Shown: positions 16,263 through 25,570 of the stretch, piece by piece
Position numbering within the stretch: position 1 is the stretch's first letter
Layout: each line of letters opens with the position of its first letter
DNA from: Neisseriaceae bacterium HSC-16F19
Lineage (GTDB): Bacteria > Pseudomonadota > Gammaproteobacteria > Burkholderiales > Neisseriaceae
Length of the DNA stretch: 64,000 nucleotides
Direction of reading: 5' to 3'
Assembly: GCF_024171525.1 (NCBI RefSeq)
Contig: NZ_JALJZY010000007.1
Location: 62,001 to 126,000, forward strand
Notes under the pieces: model-generated
Database searches by the model: none
Told to the model about the DNA's origin: nothing
What the model saw: the letters and a program-made list of their open reading frames with translations, nothing else
Translations under genes and position numbers: made by a program

Positions 16263-17464
16263 TGTGCCTGCCCTGCCTGCAACAGCGCCCAAGCCTGTCC
16301 GGCGGCATTGCGGCCTTCGTCGGTAGGGCACACCCACACTTCCACGCTGCTGTCGGCGGCATGGATGGCGCGGATGCCGTGTGCGGCGGCCTCGTTGGCC
16401 TGTGTATCCAGCCGCATGCCCAGCCAACCCAAGGACTGCACCACTTCGGCACGCAATACGGCGTCGTTTTCGCCTATGCCGGCGGTAAACACCAGCACGT
16501 CCACGCCGCCGATGCAGGCGGCCAGCGCACCGATTTCACGGCGCACGCGGTAGCTGTACAGTTGCAGGGCCAAGCGCGCACCGGCGTGGCCTTGGTCTGC
16601 CGCGGCACGCAGGCGGCGCACATCGGCCGAGAGGCCGGACACACCCAGCAAGCCGCTCTCTTTGTACAGCTTGCGCTCGATGGCCTCGGCATCCGCCCCT
16701 TCGGCCAGCCAGTGCAGCAGCACACCGGCGTCCAAGCTGCCGCAGCGGCTGCCCATCATCAGGCCGTCCAAGGCGGTAAAGCCCATGCTGCTGGCCGTGC
16801 TTTGGCCGTTGACGGTGGCGCAGGCACTGCTGCCGCTGCCCAGGTGCAGCATAATCATGCGTCCGTGCGCACGCGGGCTGGCGGCCAGCATATGGGCGCA
16901 GACATATTGGTAGGAGAGGCCGTGAAAGCCGTAACGGCGGATACCGGCGGCACGGTCGGCCTCGGGCAGGGCAAATGTGGTTTCCTGCGGCGGCAGGGTG
17001 CTGTGGAAGGCGGTATCGAAACAGGCCACTTGCGGCACGGCGGCAAAGGCTGCCTGAAAACGGGCAATACCGGCCAGATTGTAGGGCTGGTGCAAGGGTG
17101 CGAGGCGCTCGAAGGTGTGCAGTTGCGCCAACACTTGCTCATCCACCACCACTGCGCCGCCGAACACACCGCCGCCGTGCACCACCCGGTGCGCCACGGC
17201 GTGCAGTTTTGCGGCGGGGAAATGTTCGGCCAGCCATTGCTGCAAAACCCGCAGGGCATCGGTATGCGGCGTATCCGTATTGCGGCAGGGCAGCGCTCCG
17301 CCGCCCGCATCCGTACCGCTCTGCCAGCGCCATTGCGGTGTGCCGCCGGGTTGCAAGCCGTCCATCTGGCCGCTGCCCAGCAGTGCACCGATGCCGTTGG
17401 CGGCGGTTTCGTAAAGGGCGAACTTGAGGGAGGAGGAGCCGATATTGACGGACAAAATACTCAT
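16259..17464 (-). CDS. ackA: Acetate kinase
   Basis: 401 residues, normal for AckA. It interconverts acetyl-phosphate + ADP and acetate + ATP, the final substrate-level phosphorylation of acetate overflow. Signatures: LSVNIGSSSLKF at the N-terminus, the AHRVVHGGG block with the substrate-binding arginine and histidine, FDTAFHSTLP, YGFHGLSYQYV and VFTAGIGEND near the C-terminus. The pta gene lies upstream in the same direction, but a 199-base repeat element with dRS3-like palindromes separates them, so the two may be independently expressed. Confidence 0.97.
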   Translation of the reverse strand: MSILSVNIGSSSLKFALYETAANGIGALLGSGQMDGLQPGGTPQWRWQSGTDAGGGALPCRNTDTPHTDALRVLQQWLAEHFPAAKLHAVAHRVVHGGGVFGGAVVVDEQVLAQLHTFERLAPLHQPYNLAGIARFQAAFAAVPQVACFDTAFHSTLPPQETTFALPEADRAAGIRRYGFHGLSYQYVCAHMLAASPRAHGRMIMLHLGSGSSACATVNGQSTASSMGFTALDGLMMGSRCGSLDAGVLLHWLAEGADAEAIERKLYKESGLLGVSGLSADVRRLRAAADQGHAGARLALQLYSYRVRREIGALAACIGGVDVLVFTAGIGENDAVLRAEVVQSLGWLGMRLDTQANEAAAHGIRAIHAADSSVEVWVCPTDEGRNAAGQAWALLQAGQAQ

Positions 17465-17553
17465 AAAACACTGCTTTCAAAGTTTCAGGCAGCCTCAAAG
17501 GCTGAGACCTTTGCAAAACTACTTTCAGGTAGCCTAAAACCTTAACTGCCGTC

Positions 17554-17573
17554 ATTCCCGCCTACGTGGGAAT
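17554..17573. repeat. dRS3-like palindrome 1
   Basis: ATTCCCGCCTACGTGGGAAT matches the dRS3 pattern ATTCCC-N8-GGGAAT known from Neisseria intergenic repeat arrays. Confidence 0.85.
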
Positions 17574-17631
17574 CCATCTGTCTGTTTATGAATCCATTGT
17601 TTTAAAAATGGTTTCTTAAGTTTACCCATGG

Positions 17632-17651
17632 ATTCCCGCGTACGCGGGAAT
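17632..17651. repeat. dRS3-like palindrome 2
   Basis: ATTCCCGCGTACGCGGGAAT, a perfect 20-base palindrome of dRS3 type, 58 bases after the first copy; ATCCAT and ATGG flanks are inverted around the pair. Confidence 0.87.
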
Positions 17652-17718
17652 GACGTCGGTTTTATGTTTGTGGTGGCACATAAGATTTTACAAAGGTCTC
17701 AGGCTGCCTGAAACAAGT

Positions 17719-18654
17719 TTAGGGCGGATTCTGGCGGTAATGGTGTGCCACCAGCTGCACCAGCAGCACGGATGCGAGGCGCGTATCGGTAGCGTCTGCC
17801 CGGCTGGTGAGCGCAATCGGCACGCGCGCGCCCATGACGATGCCCGCCGAATCGGCATTGCCGAAATATTCCAACTGTTTGGCCAGCATATTGCCTGCTT
17901 CCAAATCCGGTACCACCAGAATATCTGCCTGTCCGGCCACGGGCGAGTCTATGCCCTTGATGGCCACGGCCTTGGGCGAGACGGCGTTGTCAAAAGCCAG
18001 CGGGCCGTCGAGCAGGCCGCCGGTAATCTGTTTGCGGTCGGCCATTTTGCACAAGGCGGCGGCATCGATGGTGGACTGGATGTCGGGATTGACGGTTTCC
18101 ACCGCCGAGAGCAGCGCCACCTTGGGGGTTTCCACACCGAGGATGCGCGCCAAATCGATGGCGTTTTGGGTGATGTCGGCCTTGTCGCGCAGGGTGGGCA
18201 TGATGTTGAGCGCGGCATCGGTAATCAAAATCGGCTTGTCGTAGGCGGGCAGGTCGAAATGGAAGACATGGCTCATGCGCCGTTCCATGCGCAGCGGACG
18301 CTCGCGCAAGATGGCGTGCATGAGTTCGTCGGTGTGCAGGCTGCCTTTCATCAAGGCTTCCACATCGCCGCGGGCGGCCATCAGTGCGGCACGTTCGGCG
18401 GCGGCGTGGCTGAAAGGCTCGTCCACCAGCTCGAAAGCGGCAATATCAAAACCGTGTTCGGCGGCCACGGCTTCGATGCGTGCCTTGGGGCCGACCAAGA
18501 CCGGCTCCAGCAGGCCGTGTTGTACTGCGGCCATGACGCCGTCCAAAGAGGCGTGGTCGCAGGGATGCACCACCGCGCAACGCACCGGCGGCAGATCGGC
18601 GGCACGGCGAAACAGCGCGGGCAGGCTGTTGGGGGCTTGGGGATGGGGGCTCAT
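17719..18654 (-). CDS. pta: Phosphate acetyl/butyryltransferase
   Basis: 311 residues, the short Pta/Ptb catalytic domain without the N-terminal DRTGG regulatory part. It transfers acetyl (or a short acyl) between CoA and phosphate, supplying acyl-phosphate for acetate kinase. Visible are the PILITDAALNIMP segment, GPLAFDNAVS and the C-terminal GARVPIALTSRADATDTRLAS split over the active site. It lies 66 bases downstream of a MaoC hydratase gene, and in many proteobacteria these two domains form one bifunctional protein. The acetyl versus butyryl preference cannot be settled from sequence; the ackA neighbour favours acetyl. Confidence 0.9.
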   Translation of the reverse strand: MSPHPQAPNSLPALFRRAADLPPVRCAVVHPCDHASLDGVMAAVQHGLLEPVLVGPKARIEAVAAEHGFDIAAFELVDEPFSHAAAERAALMAARGDVEALMKGSLHTDELMHAILRERPLRMERRMSHVFHFDLPAYDKPILITDAALNIMPTLRDKADITQNAIDLARILGVETPKVALLSAVETVNPDIQSTIDAAALCKMADRKQITGGLLDGPLAFDNAVSPKAVAIKGIDSPVAGQADILVVPDLEAGNMLAKQLEYFGNADSAGIVMGARVPIALTSRADATDTRLASVLLVQLVAHHYRQNPP

Positions 18655-18720
18655 ATGTGTGTTTCTGTGTCAATGGATCATGGATAACGGCAGCCTTTAC
18701 GGCTGCCGTCGTCTATTGGC

Positions 18721-19404
18721 TTAAGCCAGCGTCACCTGCGGTACGGCAATGGCCTCGCGGCTGATTTTTTCGGTCGGCGCCAGCACATTGGCCTTGCCCA
18801 CCACCACTTTGTCGCCGTTTTGGTTGGTAACCACGGTTTCCAGCGTCACCCATTTTTTGGCATCGTTTTTTTCCACCACCGTCAGCGTGGCGGTAATGGT
18901 GTCGCCCACGCGCACCGGGCGGCGGAATTGTAAATCCTGGCCCAGATAAATGCTGCCCATGCCCGGCAGCTGGTTGCCGATCACGGCGGAAATCAGCCCG
19001 GCCGACCACATGCCGTGCATGATGACTTCCTTAAACTGGGTGCCGGCGGCGTAATCGGCGTCCAGGTGCGCCGGATTGGTGTCGTGGCTGGAAGCGGCAA
19101 ACAGGCGGATGTCCTCTTCGCTCACAGTGCGGGTGAGGCTGGCGCTCTGGCCGATGCTCAGTTCGTCGTAGGGGATATTGCTGATGGTATTGCTCATATC
19201 AAGTCTCCTGTCGTGTTCGGGTGTTTCAAATTGTGCGGGTGCGGGCAGCCGTGGCCGTCTCACGTACGTGAGCAGTGGGATTTCATGCTGGCTCATGATT
19301 AATTTCAACCACAATGAGGCCACTTGGCTTTTTTTCCTTAGGGAGGCGATTTCCTCCGGCGTCATCATACCCGGATGGTTTTGTGGTGGGGATGATTTGC
19401 TCAT
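18721..19404 (-). CDS. MaoC-family (R)-specific enoyl-CoA hydratase
   Basis: 227 residues from the ATG at 19404 (AAGGA eight bases upstream), or 158 residues from an internal ATG at 19197, which has an excellent AGGAGA. The hot-dog-fold MaoC domain occupies the last 150 residues: FAASSHDTNPAHLDADYA holds the catalytic Asp-His pair, followed by VIMHGMWSAGLISAVIGNQLPG split around the hydratase core. The 69-residue N-terminal part is basic and of unknown function; it may be an upstream peptide read in frame. It probably hydrates short enoyl-CoA and acts with the pta gene next door, its frequent fusion partner. Confidence 0.85.
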   Translation of the reverse strand: MSKSSPPQNHPGMMTPEEIASLRKKSQVASLWLKLIMSQHEIPLLTYVRRPRLPAPAQFETPEHDRRLDMSNTISNIPYDELSIGQSASLTRTVSEEDIRLFAASSHDTNPAHLDADYAAGTQFKEVIMHGMWSAGLISAVIGNQLPGMGSIYLGQDLQFRRPVRVGDTITATLTVVEKNDAKKWVTLETVVTNQNGDKVVVGKANVLAPTEKISREAIAVPQVTLA

Positions 19405-19486
19405 AGGGGTATCCTTGCAACTGAAACCGGGCGTGCTTATAGCCGACGCCCGTTTGGCGCTTTTTCAGGCTGCCTGAAAAACACAT

Positions 19487-20914
19487 CTAAGGTTTGGGCG
19501 GGCTGTCTTCTGCGGCGGTGTCTGCGTCCGTACCGGCATTGGGCGCAGCCGTCTCTGCGTGTGCTGTCGGCGCAGCATCATCCGTTTCGCCTGTATCGTT
19601 TTCAGGCAGCCGCTCGTCCGCCGCCTCATCAAACACCTGCTCGGCATGCTGTTGCGCCAGCTGCTCGTCAAACGGCTCGTCCGCACCGGCTTCATTGCGC
19701 GGATCCAAATCCGCCAGCACCGGGCTGGTATCGCCGGGCATGCCCACAAACACGCTGCGCTTGGCCTGCGGCACCGGTTTTTGCTGGATGGCCACCAGCA
19801 GCAGAATCATGGCGCTGGCGGCATACACGCCGTAAAAACCGTAGCGGTATACCTGTTCCATGGCCACGCCCAAAATCAGCGGCGACACCAAGGAGCCTAG
19901 GCCGTAGGAAAACAGCAGGCTGCGGCTTACTTCCACGGTATTCATATTATTGGGCAATACATCGTTGGCGCGTGCCAGGCTGAGGGAATACAGCGCAAAC
20001 AGCGTCACCCCGAACACCGTGGCGGCCACATAATGCGGCAGCGGGTTTTGGCGCGGCCATTGCCACATGGCCAACAATACGCCTACGGATACCAAGGCGG
20101 TCAGCACCGCGCATAACAAAATAATGTTGCGCCGCCCGTAGCGGTTGGACAAACGCGCCAAGGGCAGTTGGGCGCAAAAGCCGCCGATCATCGCCAGGGT
20201 GAGGTTGAAGGAAATCTGCTTCAGATTCATGCCCTGCTGCAATAAAAACACCGAGGACATGGTGAAAAAGCCGTTCACCATCAAACCGCCCAAAAAGCTG
20301 CCCACCAAGGCCAGCGGGGTAATCGACAGCAAACGCGGCAGGCTGATGCGCTGGCGCGGCGGCAAATCCGGCTCCGCCATGCGGGTGAGGCCCACCGGCA
20401 GCATGGCCGCCATCACCAAAATGGCCGCCAGCGTGAAAATATGGTTGCTGGAAAGTTTCAGGCTCAAGAGGCCGATACCGGCGGTAAAGGCCACGTAATA
20501 CACCAGGTTGTACAGCGCCAGCACTTTCACACGCTTGTGCGGCGCACTGCGTTCGGTAAACCAGCTCTCCACCACCATCAGCAGGCTGAAATAACAAAAG
20601 CCCAGCACCGCGCGCAAAGCGCCCCAGGCCCACAACTGGTTGACCATCAAATGGCCCAGTGCCGCCATGGCAAACAGCGCGCCAAACACACCGAAACTGC
20701 GGATATGTCCCACCCGCGACACAATGCGGTGCGCCGCCACCGTACTTAAGGCGGCGCCGACGAAAAACGAGGCATTGAGCGCACCGATGGCGATATTGCT
20801 CACGCCCATCTGCGCCAGGCGCACACCGGCGGAATTGAGAAACAAACCGTATCCGGCAAACAAAAAGAACATGCTGCCGAACAGATGCAGGAAACGGGTG
20901 GAAGAAGAGGTCAT
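19487..20914 (-). CDS. MFS transporter (YcaD-like)
   Basis: 475 residues with 12 predicted membrane segments in the first 390, typical of the major facilitator superfamily. RVGHIRSFGVFGA and the loop NRYGRRNIILL match the MFS loop 2-3 type motifs, and VVESWFTERSAPHKR resembles the YcaD/TetA-like subgroup. The last 85 residues are a cytoplasmic tail rich in Ala, Glu and Asp (DEPFDEQLAQQHAEQVFDEA), unusual for the group and perhaps species-specific. Substrate unknown. Monocistronic on the minus strand, with weak GAAGAG-type spacing and no clear ribosome site. Confidence 0.88.
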   Translation of the reverse strand: MTSSSTRFLHLFGSMFFLFAGYGLFLNSAGVRLAQMGVSNIAIGALNASFFVGAALSTVAAHRIVSRVGHIRSFGVFGALFAMAALGHLMVNQLWAWGALRAVLGFCYFSLLMVVESWFTERSAPHKRVKVLALYNLVYYVAFTAGIGLLSLKLSSNHIFTLAAILVMAAMLPVGLTRMAEPDLPPRQRISLPRLLSITPLALVGSFLGGLMVNGFFTMSSVFLLQQGMNLKQISFNLTLAMIGGFCAQLPLARLSNRYGRRNIILLCAVLTALVSVGVLLAMWQWPRQNPLPHYVAATVFGVTLFALYSLSLARANDVLPNNMNTVEVSRSLLFSYGLGSLVSPLILGVAMEQVYRYGFYGVYAASAMILLLVAIQQKPVPQAKRSVFVGMPGDTSPVLADLDPRNEAGADEPFDEQLAQQHAEQVFDEAADERLPENDTGETDDAAPTAHAETAAPNAGTDADTAAEDSPPKP

Positions 20915-21070
20915 GGCGGTGGTGGTTTTTGATGTTATGGTTTAATAAAATCAAGCGGTCTGCATGGTGTGGGAAAATGCCCTTGTTGTCAAACGGATGC
21001 GGAGTTGAGGCTGGTAATGCAGCACAATGGAGCGCGAACCGCCATGCGGATTTTGACGGACGGCAAATGC

Positions 21071-21185
<115 letters not shown>

Positions 21186-21244
21186 TCTGAAGGATGCGAA
21201 CTATACGCCGGTATTTCGGCGTTGTCAAGCATTTGGTGCGGCGG

Positions 21245-23833
21245 TCAGGCATTTTCTTGGTGCTGCTGCCACCACTGTTGCAGGGCGTACAAACGCTCCA
21301 AAGCCTGGCGGGGCGTGAGTTCGTCGGGGTCTAGGTCGGCCAGCAGACGGCTCAAGTCGGCGGGAATGGCGGGTTCTGCCGTTTCTGCGGTATCGGTTTT
21401 TGGGGCTGCCTGAAACAGATTCATCTGCGGCTGTTGCAGCTCGGCTTGGGCTTCCAGTTCGGCCAGATGTTTGTGGGCGCTGTTGAGCGCGCGTGCGGGC
21501 AAACCGGCCAGTTTGGCCACGGCGACACCATAGCTTTTGCTGGCGGGTCCGGGTTCGATGTGGTGCAGAAAAACAATGTCTTTGCCCTGTTCCAATGCCG
21601 CCAGATGCATATTCAGCGCGTGGGCGTGCTGTTCAGGCAGTCGCGTGAGTTCGAAATAATGGGTGGCAAACAGAGTGAAACTGCGGTTTTTGTGCAGCAG
21701 GTGTTCGGCAATGGCCTGTGCCAGTGCCAGGCCGTCGAAGGTGGACGTGCCGCGGCCGACTTCGTCCATCAATACCAGTGAATGCTCGGTGGCGTGATGC
21801 AGGATGTAGGCGGTTTCCGACATTTCCACCATAAAGGTGGAGCGGTTACCGGCCAAATCGTCGGAGGCGCCGATGCGGGTAAAAATGCGGTCTATCGGTC
21901 CCAGTGTGCAGGCTGCGGCCGGTACGGGGGCGCCGATATGGGCCAGCAGCACAATCAGCGCGGTTTGGCGCATATAGGTGGATTTACCGCCCATATTGGG
22001 GCCGGTAATCAGCATCAGACGGCGCTGATTGTCGAGGCGGGTGCTGTTGGGGGTGAATTGGCGCACTTGGCGCGCCACCACCGGATGGCTGCCGGCATCG
22101 ATGTCGATGCAGGGGTAATCGACAAACACCGGCAGGCATTGGCCGTCTTGGCACAGCAAACCGGCCAGGCAGGCGAGCACATCCAATTGTGCCGCGGCTT
22201 TGGCGCATTGTTGCAGTAGCGGCAGTTCGGCCTGCAATTGTTGCAGCAGGGCTTCGTAGAGGCTTTTTTCCAGCGCCAGCGCCTTATCCTGCGCGCTCAA
22301 TACTTTGTCTTCAAAGGCTTTGAGTTCGGGAGTGATGTAGCGCTCGGCATTTTTCAGGGTCTGGCGGCGCTGGTAATCGGCCGGCGCTTGTGCGGATTGG
22401 GTTTTGGAGAGTTCGATGTAAAAGCCGTGTACGCGGTTGAATTCTACTTTGAGGGTAGAGAGGCCGGTGCGCGCCCGTTCGCGCGCTTCCAAATCCAGTA
22501 AAAACTCGTCGCCGTGGTTTTGAATATGACGCAGCTCGTCCAGTTCGGCATGATAGCCCTGATTAATCACCCCACCTTCGCGCAGCAGGCTGGCCGGTTC
22601 GGGCAGAATGGCGGCGGTGAGCAGGTCGGCAATGGCTTGGGCGGCCGGGAAGACATCCAAAAGCGTGGCCACCAGACTGCTGTCTTCGGTGGCACTTTCA
22701 GGCAGCCTGAAAGCGGCCAGCAAAGCCAGACTGTCACGCAGGGCAGACAAATCGCGCGGACGCGCGCTGCCCACGGCAATGCGGGCGGCGATGCGTTCGA
22801 TATCGGCGATGCCGTTCAGCACCTGCCGTACCGGCTCGGTGTGGGCGGTGAGTGTGGCCACCGCCTGCTGACGGGCCTGAATCAGGGTTTTCTGGCGCAG
22901 GGGATGGTGCAGCCACAGGGCCAGCAGGCGGCTGCCCATATGGGTGCAGCACTGGTCGAGCACCGAAAAAAGGGTGGGTGCTTTTTGGCCGGACAGGGTT
23001 TGGGTCAGCTCCAGATTGCGGCGGGTGGCGGCATCCATGCCTATGTATTGGCCGTCTTCTTCCAGGCTGAGGCTGTCCAGATGCTGCGGCAATTGCGGCT
23101 GGGTTTGCTGTACGTAGTTCAATAGCGCCCCGGCCGCACCGATGGCGGCATCGTGTATGCCGGATGTCAGACCAAAGGCGTGCAAATCCTGGCTGCCGAA
23201 ATAACGCTGTATCAGCGCACTGCCGGCATCGGCGGCAAACTGCCACGGGTTGATGCGGGTAATGTTGGCGCTGTCCAAGGCCAGCGCATCGGCGGAAGGG
23301 TGGTCGGGCAAGAGCAGTTCGGCGGCTTGCAAGCGCGCCAGCTCGTGCGGCAGGGCGGCAGCCGTGGTGAGTTTGGTTTTGAATTCGCCGTTTTGCAAAG
23401 ACAGCCATGCCAGACCCAGTTGCTTTTTAAGCGGATACACCGCAGCAATGCGGTTGGTTTCCTTGTCTTCCAGCAAGGCGTGGTCGGTGAGCGTTCCGGG
23501 AGTGACAATGCGCACCACTTTGCGCTCTACCGGACCTTTGCCGGCGCCGACTTCGCCCACCTGCTCGCAAATGGCCACGCTGCGGCCGAGTTTGACCAAT
23601 TTGGCCAGATATTGTTCGGCGGCGTGATAGGGCACGCCCGCCATTTTGATGGGTTCGCCGTCCATCTGCCCGCGGGCGGTGAGGGTGATGCCGAGCAGAC
23701 GGGCGGCCTCGGCGGCATCATCGAAAAACAATTCGTAAAAATCCCCCATGCGGTAGAACACCAGTTTGTCCTGGTGGTCGGCCTTGATGGCAAGATATTG
23801 GGCCATCATCGGGGTGAGGGCGGGTTTGGCCAT
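21245..23833 (-). CDS. mutS: DNA mismatch repair protein MutS
   Basis: 862 residues, full length. MutS recognises mismatches and small loops and recruits MutL. Domain I has the mismatch-intercalating [11 protein letters not shown]; connector and lever domains follow; the ATPase has Walker [15 protein letters not shown] near residue 615 and Walker [17 protein letters not shown]. The C-terminus ends with the short oligomerisation tail. Two uptake sequences lie within the coding region (near 21405 and 22697, the latter TTTCAGGCAGCCTGAAA). Intact, so no hypermutator lesion is visible. Confidence 0.97.
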   Translation of the reverse strand: MAKPALTPMMAQYLAIKADHQDKLVFYRMGDFYELFFDDAAEAARLLGITLTARGQMDGEPIKMAGVPYHAAEQYLAKLVKLGRSVAICEQVGEVGAGKGPVERKVVRIVTPGTLTDHALLEDKETNRIAAVYPLKKQLGLAWLSLQNGEFKTKLTTAAALPHELARLQAAELLLPDHPSADALALDSANITRINPWQFAADAGSALIQRYFGSQDLHAFGLTSGIHDAAIGAAGALLNYVQQTQPQLPQHLDSLSLEEDGQYIGMDAATRRNLELTQTLSGQKAPTLFSVLDQCCTHMGSRLLALWLHHPLRQKTLIQARQQAVATLTAHTEPVRQVLNGIADIERIAARIAVGSARPRDLSALRDSLALLAAFRLPESATEDSSLVATLLDVFPAAQAIADLLTAAILPEPASLLREGGVINQGYHAELDELRHIQNHGDEFLLDLEARERARTGLSTLKVEFNRVHGFYIELSKTQSAQAPADYQRRQTLKNAERYITPELKAFEDKVLSAQDKALALEKSLYEALLQQLQAELPLLQQCAKAAAQLDVLACLAGLLCQDGQCLPVFVDYPCIDIDAGSHPVVARQVRQFTPNSTRLDNQRRLMLITGPNMGGKSTYMRQTALIVLLAHIGAPVPAAACTLGPIDRIFTRIGASDDLAGNRSTFMVEMSETAYILHHATEHSLVLMDEVGRGTSTFDGLALAQAIAEHLLHKNRSFTLFATHYFELTRLPEQHAHALNMHLAALEQGKDIVFLHHIEPGPASKSYGVAVAKLAGLPARALNSAHKHLAELEAQAELQQPQMNLFQAAPKTDTAETAEPAIPADLSRLLADLDPDELTPRQALERLYALQQWWQQHQENA

Positions 23834-24128
23834 GGTGTGTCGCTAGCAGATACGGAAAAGGCGCTTATTGTAACCAAGATAAGACACAAGCGGTGCGGTA
23901 CGTACTCAGGGGGTGACGGGTGCTGAAAATCTGCATACAATATAACAATCTGGCATGTTTTGCTAAAACGACAACAGATGAAACCGCGTAAGGCGGTTAT
24001 TTTGTTAAATAAGGTTAAATTTTATAATTGGAAAACAATTTGCTTATTTAACCTTGTTTGCAAGTGCTAACTGATGTTACAAAGTGCGCCGTTTTCACAG
24101 GCAAGCGCCTGAAAGGATGATAAAGCGC

Positions 24129-25460
24129 ATGAATGCAGGGCATCAATGGAAGCTGCTGTGGCTGTCGGCGGCAGTCTTGGTTTTGGCCGCGTGCGGCAGC
24201 CGTACCGATCTGGGGCGTTTATTGCCGCCGGGCGGCAGTCGGCCGGCAGGTACCTTAACCGAGCCGCCGGGCCAGGCTGTAGCCGCAGGTTATGTACATC
24301 AGCCCGGCAAGGCCGGTGTGCGTTATCAGGCGGTCAGTCATGCGGCGCTGCCGCAATGGCAGCAGCAATCGTTCGGATACAGCCTGAAGGCATTTAAACA
24401 CAGCTGCACCCGTTTGCAGGCACAAGCCGGATGGCAGAGCGTATGCCGTCAGGCCATGGCTTTGCCGGAACAGTCGCCCTTGGCGAAAACCTTCTTCGAG
24501 CGTTACTTTACGCCGTGGCAGGTCAGTCAGAACGGCAAGTTGGACGGTACGGTCACTGGTTATTACGAGCCGGTTTTGGCGGGTGATGTGCGTCAGACGG
24601 CCAAGGCGCGTTTTCCGATTTACGGCGTACCCAATGATTTTGTGGTGGTGCCCTTGCCCGCACATTTGCGCGGCAGCAAACAAACAGTGCGCATGAACCG
24701 CACCGGTGCCAATCAAGGCGTGATTGCCGCAGACGGTGCTTATACCGTGTCTTTGTCGCAGTTTCCGCTGAACGACAAGTCTACGGCACTCAAAGGTCGC
24801 ATTGAAGGCAGTGCCTTTGTGCCGTATTACACCCGCGCCCAGATTAACGGCGGCGCGCTCAACGGCAAAGCGCCGATTTTGGGTTATGCCGATGACCCGG
24901 TGGAGCTGTTTTTCCTGCATATTCAGGGTTCGGGCCGCTTGCGTACGCCGCAAGGCCAGTACGTACGCTTGGGCTTTGCCGATAAAAACGACCACCCTTA
25001 TGTGTCTATCGGCCGTTATATGGCCAATAAAGCTTATCTGCCGCTGGGGCAGACCACCATGCAGGGCATTAAGGCGTGGATGCGGCAAAATCCGCAGCGC
25101 TTGGCAGAAGTGTTGGGTCAAAATCCCAGCTATGTGTTTTTCCGCACACTGCCCGGTAATGATGACGGCCCCTTGGGTGCCTTGGGCGTTCCGCTCACCG
25201 GCGGTTATTCGGTGGCGGTAGACCGTCACTTTATTAGCTTGGGTGCGCCCGTGTTTGTGGCGACCACCCATCCGCAAACGCGTCACGGCCTCAACCGTCT
25301 GATGGTGGCGCAGGATACCGGCAGCGCCATCAACGGCGCAGTGCGCATAGATTATTTCTGGGGTTACGGCGATGAGGCCGGTGCCTTGGCCGGGAAGATG
25401 AAATATCCGGGTTATGTGTGGCAGCTTCTGCCCAACGGCATGCTGCCTGAAACACGATAG
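24129..25460 (+). CDS. mltA: Membrane-bound lytic murein transglycosylase A
   Basis: About 443 residues from MNAGHQWK; a start at 24117 (MIKRMNAGH) is also possible. The signal peptide ends in the lipobox LAAC, so it is an outer-membrane lipoprotein. MltA cleaves peptidoglycan glycan strands to 1,6-anhydromuropeptides during wall growth and separation. The MltA domain starts at FFERYFTPWQV and contains GTVTGYYEPVLAG; the 3D domain at the C-terminus holds the catalytic aspartate in AQDTGSAINGAVRIDYFWG. A length near 440 matches the Neisseria enzyme. AAAGGA lies 11 bases before the chosen ATG. Confidence 0.93.
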   Translation: MNAGHQWKLLWLSAAVLVLAACGSRTDLGRLLPPGGSRPAGTLTEPPGQAVAAGYVHQPGKAGVRYQAVSHAALPQWQQQSFGYSLKAFKHSCTRLQAQAGWQSVCRQAMALPEQSPLAKTFFERYFTPWQVSQNGKLDGTVTGYYEPVLAGDVRQTAKARFPIYGVPNDFVVVPLPAHLRGSKQTVRMNRTGANQGVIAADGAYTVSLSQFPLNDKSTALKGRIEGSAFVPYYTRAQINGGALNGKAPILGYADDPVELFFLHIQGSGRLRTPQGQYVRLGFADKNDHPYVSIGRYMANKAYLPLGQTTMQGIKAWMRQNPQRLAEVLGQNPSYVFFRTLPGNDDGPLGALGVPLTGGYSVAVDRHFISLGAPVFVATTHPQTRHGLNRLMVAQDTGSAINGAVRIDYFWGYGDEAGALAGKMKYPGYVWQLLPNGMLPETR

Positions 25461-25570
25461 TTTTGCAGATGAATCAGAGGATTGATGATTATTTTATGAT
25501 TTCAAACATCAAAAACTTAAACCGGAACGCATGGCAACAGCCGGTAGAGCGGGTTGTTGGAGGTTAATCT

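Larger units (their letters stand above)
17503..17701. mobile_element. MITE-like element with TGAGACCTTTGCAAA ends, copy 2
   Basis: Left end TGAGACCTTTGCAAAAC, right end TTTTACAAAGGTCTCA. 199 bp, non-coding, between pta and ackA; it carries two dRS3-like palindromes and one AGGCTACCTGAA-type uptake sequence. Confidence 0.7.

Noticed and set aside
23995..24070. AT-rich segment before mltA with TTGTTA and TATAAT.
   Set aside because: The spacer is only 15 bases and the segment is generally AT-rich, so a promoter call would be weak; it could still be the mltA promoter.
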